Source of the DNA: Straminergon stramineum
Taxonomy: Eukaryota > Streptophyta > Bryopsida > Hypnales > Calliergonaceae
Reading direction: 5' to 3'
DNA length: 64,000 nucleotides
Assembly (NCBI GenBank): GCA_963920665.1
Contig: OY987266.1
Span: 2,113,001-2,177,000, forward strand
The notes under the pieces were generated by a model. It saw only the letters and a list, made by a program, of their open reading frames with translations, made no database searches and was not told the DNA's origin. A program made the position numbers and the translations under genes. Below, one piece after another: positions 1 through 10,599 of the stretch. Position 1 is the first letter of the stretch; each line of letters begins with the position of its first letter.

Positions 1-596
1 TCCTCGTACGGAAAAAGAAAAAGAAAAAAGGATTTCAGGTTTGAAAAAGGATCAATTCAATTGATCATATCGTGAAAAAATAATATATAATTCATGAAAA
101 ATATGGTACCTTTATTTTTGAAAAAGATCCATGTTTTTTTTTGTTAAAATACAAAGAAAACATGGATCTTTTCAGAAATAGAGGGAGTAATTTACATGAG
201 ATCCATTGGGATCTTAGATTTGGCAGATCCATGAAGAATATTACTCATGATGGTCAAAAAGTAAAGTTCACAAAAGATTTATTCAAACTTTGACTCAAAA
301 AACATGAGGCCATGATTAGACATCTTGGTCTTTTAGGAGGTAACCTTGAGTTAGTATGTTTTTAATTTTTCTTTTTTTGTGTGTGTGTTCTGCAACTCAT
401 GTTTCATCTTTCATGTTTCATCCATTTTATATAGTGTAAACTTTCCACAATCTTCCCAAAGCTTAAAATCTAAGTAAAAATGAGATTTGGAAAGGTATAA
501 ACCTTCAAGTTTGTACAAAGAATAAAAAAAGTTACAAGGTTGTCCTTTAAACCTTAAATGTCATAGTTTATGGAAATCTACTTCAGAGTTAGATGT
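1..596. other. AT-rich non-coding sequence, possible truncated repeat
   Basis: No gene seen. A hairpin at about 122-177 pairs AAAGATCCATGTTTT with AAAACATGGATCTTTT. The sequence GGTCTTTTAGGAGGTAACC at about 328-346 resembles the right terminus of the TTAACCCC family, so a truncated element may enter from the window edge. Confidence 0.4.
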
Positions 597-724
597 GTTT
601 AAGGACCATGGAGTAGCCCAAATTTCTATAATTGTAAAGATGTATTACATAATGCAACTTAGAATAATGATTCAATGATGACTCTCAAACAATTGTTGTA
701 AAATAAAAATTCATCGATCATATG

Positions 725-760
<36 letters not shown>

Positions 761-1139
761 TCAACTCATACACAAAACAAAACTTTCATTAAAATTTGGA
801 ATTCCTGATAAAAATCAATTGTAGGTTGAATATTTTTTATTTTCACACAAAAGGCCCTTGAAGTCTAAAATGTTAAGTTCTAATTATAGAAAATTTTGAA
901 GATTTTTATTTAATTTATTAATTTAAGTCATTTTTGAAGGTTCATTTTTTGAATTGAAAAAGTTATTTTTTGAGGCCAAATCTACTAGTATCCTTTGAAT
1001 TATAGAATATTTGAAAAGCAACCAAATTTTAACTAACACAAGAATCTTAAAAAAAATTGATGGATGAAAAAATACATTTTTGTGTACTTAGGATGTATTT
1101 GCATTCATCCATCGTTTGAAATTTGATCCTAAAGGTGTG
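597..1139 (+). repeat. Non-autonomous repeat, family C, copy 1
   Basis: It matches 6,980-7,556 in the same orientation and 39,417-39,992 in reverse. Shared stretches include AATTGTAAAGATGTATT, CAACTTAGAATAATGATT and, near the far end, GCATTCATCCATCGTTTG. The ends are degenerate forms of the TTAACCCCTAAAGG terminus. A TA/GA microsatellite (about 724-760) lies within it. No coding potential. Confidence 0.7.
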
Positions 1140-2814
1140 AAGACATGAATGTCAATAAGAAAACAAAATAATCAATGTTGTATAAATTTGTTTCTACATT
1201 GAAATACAATATTATTTTTTTTAGAAATTATAAATAAATAAAATTAAAACTTTAACAAGCTTTGAAGTTTGAATGCTTGCAATAAGAAGATTTTCTATCT
1301 AGATAATTGTCAACCCACCAATTTGTATATACTTCAAAGCCACGATCCCCTTTCTACAAGACTCTTTTAGAAGTGGTGACTATGCGCACAATAGCATTAA
1401 GAATATACACAATAGTAGAAAGTCGTAATTATAGATTTGCATTATGTTAGTTTCTTGTATAATTATTTTGAGATCTCAAAGCAAAAAACCAACTCAAGCT
1501 TGTCTCCATTGAGGCCATAGATTAGGTGATGACCACACATTCAAGATTATGAAGAACAACACAAGTGAGTATTTCACTCATTGTTTCCATGAGACTCAAC
1601 ATGTCCTTGTCTACAATTATTTTTCATAAAGTAGTTTGCTTTGCCATTACCTAAAGTCTTGACTAAAATATGTACACCCATAATCAACATTGTTCAAATT
1701 GCTTCACCTCCATTTGGACCCAAACGAGTTACAAGAACCTAATTCTTGATTTTTTACAAGATGTACACAATCAAAATATAAAAGTCCATAAGAGACTAGT
1801 GTTGGTTTTGGACATATACTTATACACAATATTTTGAAAATCCATAATTTATTCATATGGTATCCCAATAAAGCATGGTAAATTATGTTTGAATCCTCTT
1901 TTACTTGCTAATAAGATCCAAAAAAAAAAGATATGTTTAATAATAGTAGTCATCTTTAGTTGTAAATTTTGACCTTTATTGGTGCATATACCTTAGGTTG
2001 GGCTTCCATGTACAAAAAATCAGCCAAACTTTTCAAGAAAGACAAAAAGATTTTCCAAATTTTCCATGACAAAATGCAATATTTGCAAGAAAAGAATTGA
2101 AATTGTTCGTTGGCAAAATTTTTGGGAGAGGCTCTTGAAAAGTAGGAGACAAGTTTCCAACTTCTAAAAAAAAGTCTATTTTTAACATTGGACTTGAACT
2201 TTTGAGTTGCTTCTAGTTTGACAATTAGGCAAACCTACTCATGAAACCTAGTTTCTTTCTATTCACATAGATGGAAGTGAAAACATCATGAAACTCACTA
2301 AAGGCAAATCCCAACTCTAGTTGAAATATTTGGATATCCATTTTTGATTTCAACCAAGGCTTTTTTTTTTTCATTTTTTATGAAGTGCCAAAGTGGGGAT
2401 ATAAAATGTTATAGTGGTGCTACAAATTTCAACATTCATCCACATATTGGATACAAAATATCACATTAGTACATATCACATGTCCATAATTATGTTTTCA
2501 TCCATAATTTGTCGATTTCATCCAACATTTTTTCTATTTCAAAGTTTTTTGGCAAAAAACTTCACATTTTTTTGCCATTTTATAGCCAAATTATTACTTT
2601 TTTGCTACAATCTATCATTGTAAAGTTGGACCCCCCCCCTTGATTTTGACACATCATGAACTAACCTACAATTATTTTTCATAAACCATGTAACCTAGCA
2701 TGCTTTGCCATTAACTTATGGCTAGGGAGGATTGACGCCCCTTCTTGCCCCATCCTAGAGTAAATGTCAAAATTGCCCACTATTTTGTGTGGTGTAAATT
2801 TTATAATTTATCAC
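1140..2814. other. AT-rich non-coding stretch
   Basis: Nothing recognisable was found on either strand. The 69-codon open frame at 2414-2623 is Phe/Ile-rich low-complexity sequence, typical of random AT-rich DNA. Confidence 0.6.
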
Positions 2815-3845
2815 TGCACCCAACTAATGGGATGTTCACACTTGGTGTTAGGGGTGATGTTTGCAACATGAATCTAGTCTAGAAGTAGGTCTAAATTCAT
2901 TCCAAAGACCCTCAATAACAACACTCTTCAACACCAAGTACGAACATACCATACTTTTGGGCCTTTGATTGCAAATATGAATACAGAATTTTGCAAACTT
3001 TATAGTGGGTGGCAAATACAAAATTCCAGCGGGTTTTTTTATTTCCAGGGGTGCATCAGGAACTTCAAGGCATGTGAACATGGTGCCACGATGGTGCATT
3101 GAAATGCAATAAGTTAATTTGGTGCCAACCTCCATACCAACCTAGCCTGGATAAAATGACACTAAAATGACCTGTATGCGGCCTTTGGTGTCAAAATGGC
3201 ACCAAAACAATCTGGCCCAACTTTTCTGATGTGGGTCAAAAGGCATGGGGCAATAAGGGAGTCAGTAACTGAATCCTCCCTGGCCTGAACTGAACTGAAC
3301 TTATCTAGTGCAACAGTAACTGGAATGGAATGAATCCTCCCCAGCCCAAGCGGCAGCGGGCAGCGGCGGCGACTAACTTATCTTATTATGGGTGGGTGCT
3401 TCACTTGTCATCTCCGTTGGAAAAGCCCATGCACGGAAGAGCAACAGCAGCAGCAGGAGGGGCGGTGCATGCTGCCACTGCCAATGGCAAGGCAAGAGCG
3501 GTGGGCAGGCGACTGGGCTGCCACCGGCTTCGAGAGAGAAGGGAAGGAGGCTGCCGTGGGCTTGCCGGCCCAACTGGGGTGGAAGGTTCCTGGCCTGCCG
3601 GGGAACCAGGCACGGCACCCGCGCTTTCGAACTTCTCCAACCGCTCACCTTCTATAGAATTTCTACTGGAGAGAAAGAGCGAGCGGTAAGTTACCACCAT
3701 GGTATGTTCGTAACTTACTTGGTGTTAAAAGAGTGTTGTTAATGAGGGCCTTCGGAATGAATTTAGGCCTACTTCTGGACTGGATTCATGTTGCAAATAT
3801 CACCCTTAACACCAAGTGTGAACATCTCATTATTAAGTTTGTGCT
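2815..3845. mobile_element. Long-TIR foldback element with GC-rich cargo (Mutator/Pack-MULE-like)
   Basis: Two inverted arms of about 125 bp (2831-2953 and 3700-3826) match at roughly nine bases in ten by eye. Each has GATGTTCACACTTGGTGTTA at its outer side. Weaker similarity extends outward to about 2815 and 3845. The interior from about 3,240 to 3,690 is strikingly GC-rich, with CAG/GCG runs and overlapping open frames on both strands. Long TIRs plus a compositionally foreign cargo fit a Mutator-type element that captured genic DNA. I could not confirm a 9-bp target duplication because the outer ends are blurred. Confidence 0.65.
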
Positions 3846-4479
3846 GGGCACTTCGATGAAATGTAGTCCAAAGTTGGCATTGTTTGAAGCCCCCTAGCTC
3901 CCGGGTTATCTATCTAACTTACCTTCTTTGAGATTTGAACTACCCATTCAAGGAGACACTCAAGTTGATAGTAGGATATTGAGCAGGGGTGGACTAACTA
4001 GGGCTTTTTTTTGGTGAAATTTTGCTAGATTTGTCAGAATCTAACCATTGTGAATCTAGCCCTCCCAAATGTAGCCTTTGTAGTGAAGCCAACACATGGG
4101 ACACTAGTCCAAAAAAAAAGCCCTAGAATTGACCCCTACACTCGTCTCCTCTAGAAAATGCTAATTTTTTTTATTTGACATGCATGAAAAAATTTGCAAT
4201 TTTGAATTCATTTTTGCGATCAAAGGCCCCAAATTAGCAGGGAGATATGTAAGAGATGAATTTTTCAAGCACAAAAATAGGGCATCTTTTTATTTTACTT
4301 CCACCCTTGGAATGACTTGGGGGGATTAGCCAGGGGGGCAATTATTCTTGGCACAATCCAACCTCTACACCAGAAAGAGCACCCCCACCCAAGTGTGTTG
4401 GGCGCGTTGGGCATGCCCTTGTTAGAATCCCTGCCCCACCATCAATCTCCCAACAAAAACTTGTTGCAAAGCTTGTTCT
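3846..4479. other. Non-coding spacer
   Basis: No gene. A short inverted pair around AGGGCTTTTTTTTGG (about 4000) and its reverse (about 4108-4122) suggests an old, small foldback element. Confidence 0.45.
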
Positions 4480-4731
4480 TTAACCCCTCAAGGCCCAAGC
4501 AATTTTTGTACTTTTTCACAAGTTTGAACTTTGATTGATAGTGTGCATTGTACATCAAGCTTGTTGCATGATGTCAATCATACTTTTAAGCTTTCCCCCT
4601 TCAATATGAACATCATAATATGAAATTCAATAAGATATACTTCTTAGAATGTAGGAATATGAAGTTATAACTTTGACTTATTGAACAAGTGAGAGGCTAA
4701 AAAATGGCTCCTTTGGGCCTTGAGGGGTTAA
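4480..4731. mobile_element. 252-bp MITE with TTAACCCCTCAAGGCCC termini
   Basis: The left end TTAACCCCTCAAGGCCCAAG and right end GGGCCTTGAGGGGTTAA are inverted copies. There is no coding capacity inside. TTAA at both tips could be part of the TIR or a TTAA target duplication. Confidence 0.8.
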
Positions 4732-6979
4732 AAACTCTTTAAAAAATTGTGTGACCAGTCAACAATTGAGGGCCCTTGTGTTGATATGGGACTGTGAATT
4801 CAAGAGGATCTATGGTAGAAGCACTCAAAAACGTCAAAATAAGCAATTCAATATAGTTAAAGGTATCTTTTCCTAAAAATAATGTTTTTGTGGTATTAAC
4901 AATTGAAAATCATTTTCTAAAAGAAATGATTTTACGGAGATGGGATGTAATTTCTATGAATTTTCAAAGTGGAAGCTCCCTAGACCATTGAAACTGTCAA
5001 ATAGGAGGATCTAAAATTGAAATATAACAAAATCTACAATTAATAAATAAAATTAAGCATAAGGATGGTTTAATGATGCTTTTCAATTATACTTTAATCA
5101 AAGTCTAGGGACAGTTTTATGGAAATCTAGGGTACATGGATAGGAATGGATGTTTTTCTCTTAGTTGGTGAAGAACAACATTAGATAATAAATGAAGAGG
5201 GGGAGCAATGCCACTACGTGGGCGTTGAAAGAAGAAGAAAAGTGCTAGGATTTAAGTGACAATTTGGATCCTCTTCACAATGCGTCCTCTCTAGGATAGG
5301 ACAATGAGGAATTTTCAAGTGGCCTCTATCCATGATCCCTAATGGGCGCTCCCCAATCCCTTTAATGCATCACTTCTAACGCACCTAGGTGGTAAAGCTC
5401 TAAACTTCATTTCAAAAGAAAGTCCTCTTTACATTACTAGGTAACTACACATACTATAATAGCAATGAAGCATGTTCACTACAATCAACCTTTTTTAAGT
5501 GTTAGGGGTCACATGCAAATAATTTGTAACACATGTAGAATATTATCATTTAACACTTATGAAAATTGATCTTGATAATACATAACATTTACAAAATAAC
5601 ATTTATAAGACTTCAAAAATAAATACTTAACGTTTATAAAGAATAAAGGATGAAAGTACTAAAAAATTAGTCATCATTTAGCTTAACTAGTTGAAAGAAA
5701 GACTCTATAGTAGTTTGATGAGATTCTTCTACACTCCAAGATTGTACTTGCTTTTAAAGTGCTTGGATATTCTTGATGAATCACATGACGTCATTAGGTC
5801 TTTGCTCCAAAAAATTCTTCAAAGTCACAAGTGCATTTTCACCATCTTTGAGTCCCACAACTTTTTTCAACTTTATCACACTTTTTAAAACTTTAGCAAT
5901 AATCAAAGTCAAATTAATGAAGTAGTGAGCTAAAGATTTCATATCACTTAACTCTAGATAGTATATATATTTTATGGGAACATGAATCTCTATAACACAT
6001 ATGAGATTTTCACAATTATGGAGGTAACACTAATGGAGGGTTGATTGTACTATTAAATATAAATTATTTTTATTGGATTTTATCACGCATCCAACACACT
6101 TTATCATGCATTTGAATGAATAAGAGCATCCTTTGTTGGGGCCTTGTTAAGTATGTGGCATTCTATCAATATAACTTGGGTCTGTTGACAAGGTCTTCAA
6201 AGTGACAAGAGCCATCCAAAGTGTCTTGCCTCACCCCCCCCTAGCTAGATACTATCTCAAATTCTACATTCACTTTTGAAGTTTTTTCATTGCAAATGTG
6301 GTGATTTGCAATTCAAGAGTTTCATACCAATGAAGAGATGGAAGGTGGAGCTTCAACAATCATTTAGCCAAGCATTGCAAAGTGGCCATGAGATTGTTGA
6401 CATGTGAGTGTTGGGCTACTTTGAGTGCACAACAAACACATTGAATCTAGTGTGTGAGGACCTTTGAGTGTCGAGCCAATGAAAGTGAAGAGCATGTTAA
6501 CAATTGTATTGGTCTAGGTTTCGGAAAACTACATCAAGAATATTGATGCCTAGCCCAATGCTAGGCTAGACTAAAGATGCTCTAAGTGAGGCTCTAAGTT
6601 ACGAAATTTTAGATTATTGTATGAAGGTGTAACAAAAATTGAAACAAGGCTCTTCTAAACTCTCATGTCCTATTAGTATACATCTTGTATCATCAACATC
6701 AAGGTTTTAGTTTTTATTTTTATTTTTATCAAAATGTAGAAGTTGGTTGTGATGATTATGCATGTTCATATTTTTGGAAGGTGAGAAGCTCTAGACATGA
6801 AAAAATTTCAAACTATGAAAGTTTTGAAAATAGAAGACATTTGGGATTGAATTTTATATCCAAATTTTTTAGTCCAAGGGTGAAAATGATGTGGACAATG
6901 CTTTATCCTCCATAGTAAAGAAAATACTAATTGTGGATCCTCTAAAAATTGGGTCATTTGATCCCACTTAGAGAGGTGG
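4732..6979. other. AT-rich non-coding stretch
   Basis: Nothing recognisable. The open frames at 5691-5888 and 6685-6915 lack homology cues and splice context. Confidence 0.55.
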
Positions 6980-7556
6980 GTTAATTCATGAAAGACTTGG
7001 ACATTGTTCAATTTTCCAAATTGTAAAGATGTATTCTAAAATACAACTTAGAATAATAATTTAATGATGACTCTAAAACAAAAGTTGTAAAATATGATCC
7101 ATATATTAGATCTATACGATTAGATCAACTAGTATACAAACCAATATTTTTCTATAAAGTTTGAAGCCAAAAATTAAAAATTCCTTCTAAAATCAATTGT
7201 AGATTGAATATTTATGATTTTCACAATAAATTTTTTATTGGGGTCAAAAATATGAAAATTTTATCATAGAATATTTGAATGATTTTTATTTCATTTTTTA
7301 TTAAAGGAATTTTTGAAGGGGTGTTTTTTGAATTGAAAAAGTTAATTTTTGATGCTAGACCTACCAATACCCTTTGGATAATAGAGTACTTGCAAAGCAC
7401 ATTCTTCAAAGTCTATACCATGAAAATGTTAAAGAAATAAAAAAAATAATCTTCAAAAGAATTGATGGAGGAAAATACTCATTTTGAGTGCTTGGGATGT
7501 GTTTGCATTCATTCATTGTTTGAAATTTGAATGCCGGTCTAGTTCTTAAGGAGTTA
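6980..7556 (+). repeat. Non-autonomous repeat, family C, copy 2
   Basis: Same orientation as the copy at 597-1139. Shared landmarks are TTGTAAAGATGTATTCTAA near the left and TTTGCATTCATTCATTG near the right. The right end TAGTTCTTAAGGAGTTAA is a decayed version of the TTAACCCC terminus. Confidence 0.7.
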
Positions 7557-8420
7557 AAAAAGAATTTGGAGCATATTGGGCCAAATTCTTGATAGCCAAT
7601 CATTTAAAAAGAATTCATGTTACAAGCCATCATACTTCAAAAATGTACTAAGATTGTAATTAACCACTAAATGTCCAATCAACCATTTATATTGCTATCC
7701 AACTTTGGGGTTTTCCTTAGTTAAAAAAATCGTTTTGTTGAAATTTCATATTTTTCTCATGTAGATCGTCAAGTTGCCTTTCAATAGCCAAAATATAATT
7801 TTGTTTTGGATAAAAACTCAACCTTGGGTGATTTTTCAAAATCAAAATACTTCAAAAAATGCTCACTCTGGATTGTCTTGGGTAAAAATCCTAGTCAATC
7901 AAAGGTCATTTGAAGAAAAGAATTCCATGGGATTGCAAGTGGGCAAGGGATGATTGGTTGGAGTATATAGTATATGGGCACAATTAAGTGGGATTTTTGT
8001 TTTCCCAATGTTCGTACCTCACTTGATTGCAAGGCTTTGAAAATACTTTTTTACAGCTCCAATCTTTGTAAAAATTGGCATGCACATTCCTAAATATTTA
8101 CAATTGCATGTGGTCAAAAATGATAAACTCTTATTTGTGAAAATTTGAGATATAACCCTTTGAAATCATTTTGCCTAAGAAAAAAGCTATTGTTTTTTCA
8201 AAGATTGAACTTTGATTGAAGATATCTCAAAATATTTAGAGAATTTTAGTTAGACTAATTTGATAGTGTTGAACAAGATTTTGCAATGGGATTGAAAAAA
8301 TAAATATTCTCAATAAAATTAAACGTTCATTTCAAAAACAATAGTTTGGAGATGATTTTGGAGAGAGGACCCCTTTAGACATTTGGGGATTGTGGCCCCT
8401 TTTCACTTCACCCTAGCTAC
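7557..8420. other. AT-rich non-coding stretch
   Basis: No gene or clear repeat boundary found. Confidence 0.5.
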
Positions 8421-9398
8421 CACTAGAAGAAATCCATGTCTAAGTTGATAGACTTTTTTAGGCATCTAATAAAACAATTGATGTTTTTATGCCAATAGTG
8501 ACATCCAATGTAACATATATGGGTAATTGCAAGAAACACTTCACACTTTTGGCTCAAAAACACAAATTTTGGTCATAGGATTGGCAGTACTACATACTAC
8601 TATCAATTTCGTGTGTCAATGTCCGCCTGCAAATCTCAATCGACAATTTAAGGTGCCTGCAGATCTAAACCATTGATTCAATACTATACAATATTATATA
8701 GTACTATAGACTACTATGGAGTATTATAGAAGCCATTGGGAGCAAAAAATAATAGAAAAGGGGTCTATGGACCTTTTCATTTATTAGTAATTCAAAAAAA
8801 ATTCAAAAAATTCCCAGAAAAAATCCATTTCTATAGACAAGCTTGCTCTCACATTGCACCAAAAATTTCTTCAAGGAAAATTTTCTCTTGCTGGAAAAAT
8901 GTGCGTGAACAATGGTTACTTTGGCCTCATGTAGACACCTCATGTAAAGGTTTTTTGCAAAAAAACTCTTTGTCTGTCATTGGAATGCAAGTACACCTCC
9001 AACTTCTCCAATTTGTGGCTTCTAGTTCACATTTTTGGGTACAACTTCTAACACACACACACACACACACAAATGGCCAAGGTAGACACCCAATTGGGGG
9101 CACCTTAAAAATAGTAAAGTAATTTAAAAAAATAAAAATTAGAAAATGTGTGAAACTTTTATGTGTACCTTCATTCTAAATTTAGAGACAAACGGACTTA
9201 TGATGCAAAAGTTATGACCAAAAAACCACGTGTCCGAGGGTAAGGGGACAAAAAATAGGTCAAGTATTTCTTGCAATCACCCATATTGTTGTTGAAGATG
9301 TTTCATTGAACATCATGGTTGATATAATGGGTTGTTACATTGGATGTCCAAAAAAATCCATCAACTTAAGCGTCCTAAAACATGGATTTTTGATAGTG
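8421..9398. mobile_element. CACTA-type (EnSpm/CMC) non-autonomous element with 3-bp target duplication
   Basis: The left end CACTAGAAGAAATCCATG and right end CATGGATTTTTGATAGTG are inverted and carry the CACTA hallmark. The flanking TAC at 8418-8420 and 9399-9401 is a 3-bp target duplication, as expected for this superfamily. The subterminal GACATCCAATGTAAC is also inverted (GTTACATTGGATGTC). The centre is occupied by an inserted MITE (8521-9282), so the original element was only about 216 bp. Confidence 0.8.
8521..9282 (+). mobile_element. 762-bp MITE, family D, copy 1 (nested in the CACTA element)
   Basis: The termini GGGTAATTGCAAGAAACAC and GTATTTCTTGCAATCACCC form the TIR. A near full-length relative lies inverted at 54,931-55,696. 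An (AC)n run lies at about 9051-9072. The 128-codon open frame 8736-9122 spans it but contains the microsatellite and looks fortuitous. Confidence 0.8.
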
Positions 9399-9414
9399 TA
9401 CATAGCCACAATTG

Positions 9415-9621
9415 CTAGTATGTGAGCCTAGGATCTTGAGCCCATGAGCTTAGGAGCCTAGGCTCCTACATTATTCATACCTATATTATAGGTACCTTCC
9501 ATAGTTATAGGGTACTTGTATTATGAGTATGTATATTATAAACACCTTCAATAGTTGTAGAATGTCTACTTATACCTAGGCTCAAGGCTCATAGGCTCAC
9601 ATTTCTAGGCTCATATACTAG
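9415..9621. mobile_element. 207-bp foldback MITE
   Basis: The outer ends CTAGTATGTGAGCCTAGGA and TCTAGGCTCATATACTAG are inverted. Inner GAGCCTAGGCTCC-type palindromes add to the fold. It sits 16 bases to the right of the CACTA element. Confidence 0.7.
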
Positions 9622-10296
9622 CGTTGTTGTGTACATAACTAGAGACAAGGACCTCAAAAGGCTTGCTTTTAAAAGATGAGCTTTGGATTACAAGAGCTTT
9701 CTATTCTGAGTGTAAAAAGTTTCTAAAAATTCATGAATACAAAATTTAGAAAGAAATAGCCTCAACCAATGATTCATCACACAAACCAAGCTCTAAAATA
9801 AAAAAAATAAAAAATCATTATATACTCAATATTTGAAAATTTTGGATTCAACTTTGGATTCATTGAATCCAATATATTTAAAAAGACTTCAGAATCATTT
9901 GATGATCAATCAACCTCCCTAAAACAAAGGTGTAATTAGAGGTGTCATTTTCCACTTAGTAGGTGCAATTTGCAGCATGCTTCATCCACATAAATAGTTG
10001 CATCATTCTAGGTAGTGAAGTATTAAAGATTACTTTTTGAATTGCCCAAAAGAAGTTAAGCAAGTGATTATGTGATAACATGCTTTGTTATGTAGCATTG
10101 TAGGACTAACTCATTTTTTGAGTAAGGTCTTAATCAAACTTCCTTGTATGTCACTCTTGTTAATATAAAGCCTCCTCTAGCTTCCTATCCAAAGCCACTA
10201 AAACCCTAGTTTGTATTAGTTTAAGATTAATGGGACATTGACATAGAATGCTACTTAAATGTATAAATGAGTTTATGGTTGGCCCAAAAGTATGTA

Positions 10297-10379
<83 letters not shown>

Positions 10380-10599
10380 TTTAGCCACTACAATATCTCA
10401 TCCATCTATCTCTACCAATTTCAACCACATATACCAAAAAACAAGTTCTTCTATGCAATATTGTAACAACTATGTAGAATCTTTCATGGTCTTATACCAA
10501 AGTATGCTCTTTTCCAAGAAACTTGGTGTGAACTACTATATTGGTTCACTATTTAAAAACCCCAAAATATAAACATTAGGCATGAATTTACAAATCCAT
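9622..10599. other. Non-coding spacer with TA/TG/TATG microsatellite
   Basis: A compound microsatellite, (TA)n(TG)n(TATG)n, spans about 10,295-10,380 and produces spurious Tyr-Ile and Cys-Val open frames. No gene found. Confidence 0.7.

Noticed and set aside
3330..3742. Five overlapping open frames on both strands at 3,330-3,742 as real genes
   Set aside because: All lie in the GC-rich cargo of a foldback element, where long open frames arise in every frame. No start or splice context stands out.
10248..10572. Overlapping open frames of 72 and 101 codons
   Set aside because: They are translations of the TA/TG/TATG microsatellite (Tyr-Ile and Cys-Val runs), with no family match or splice context.
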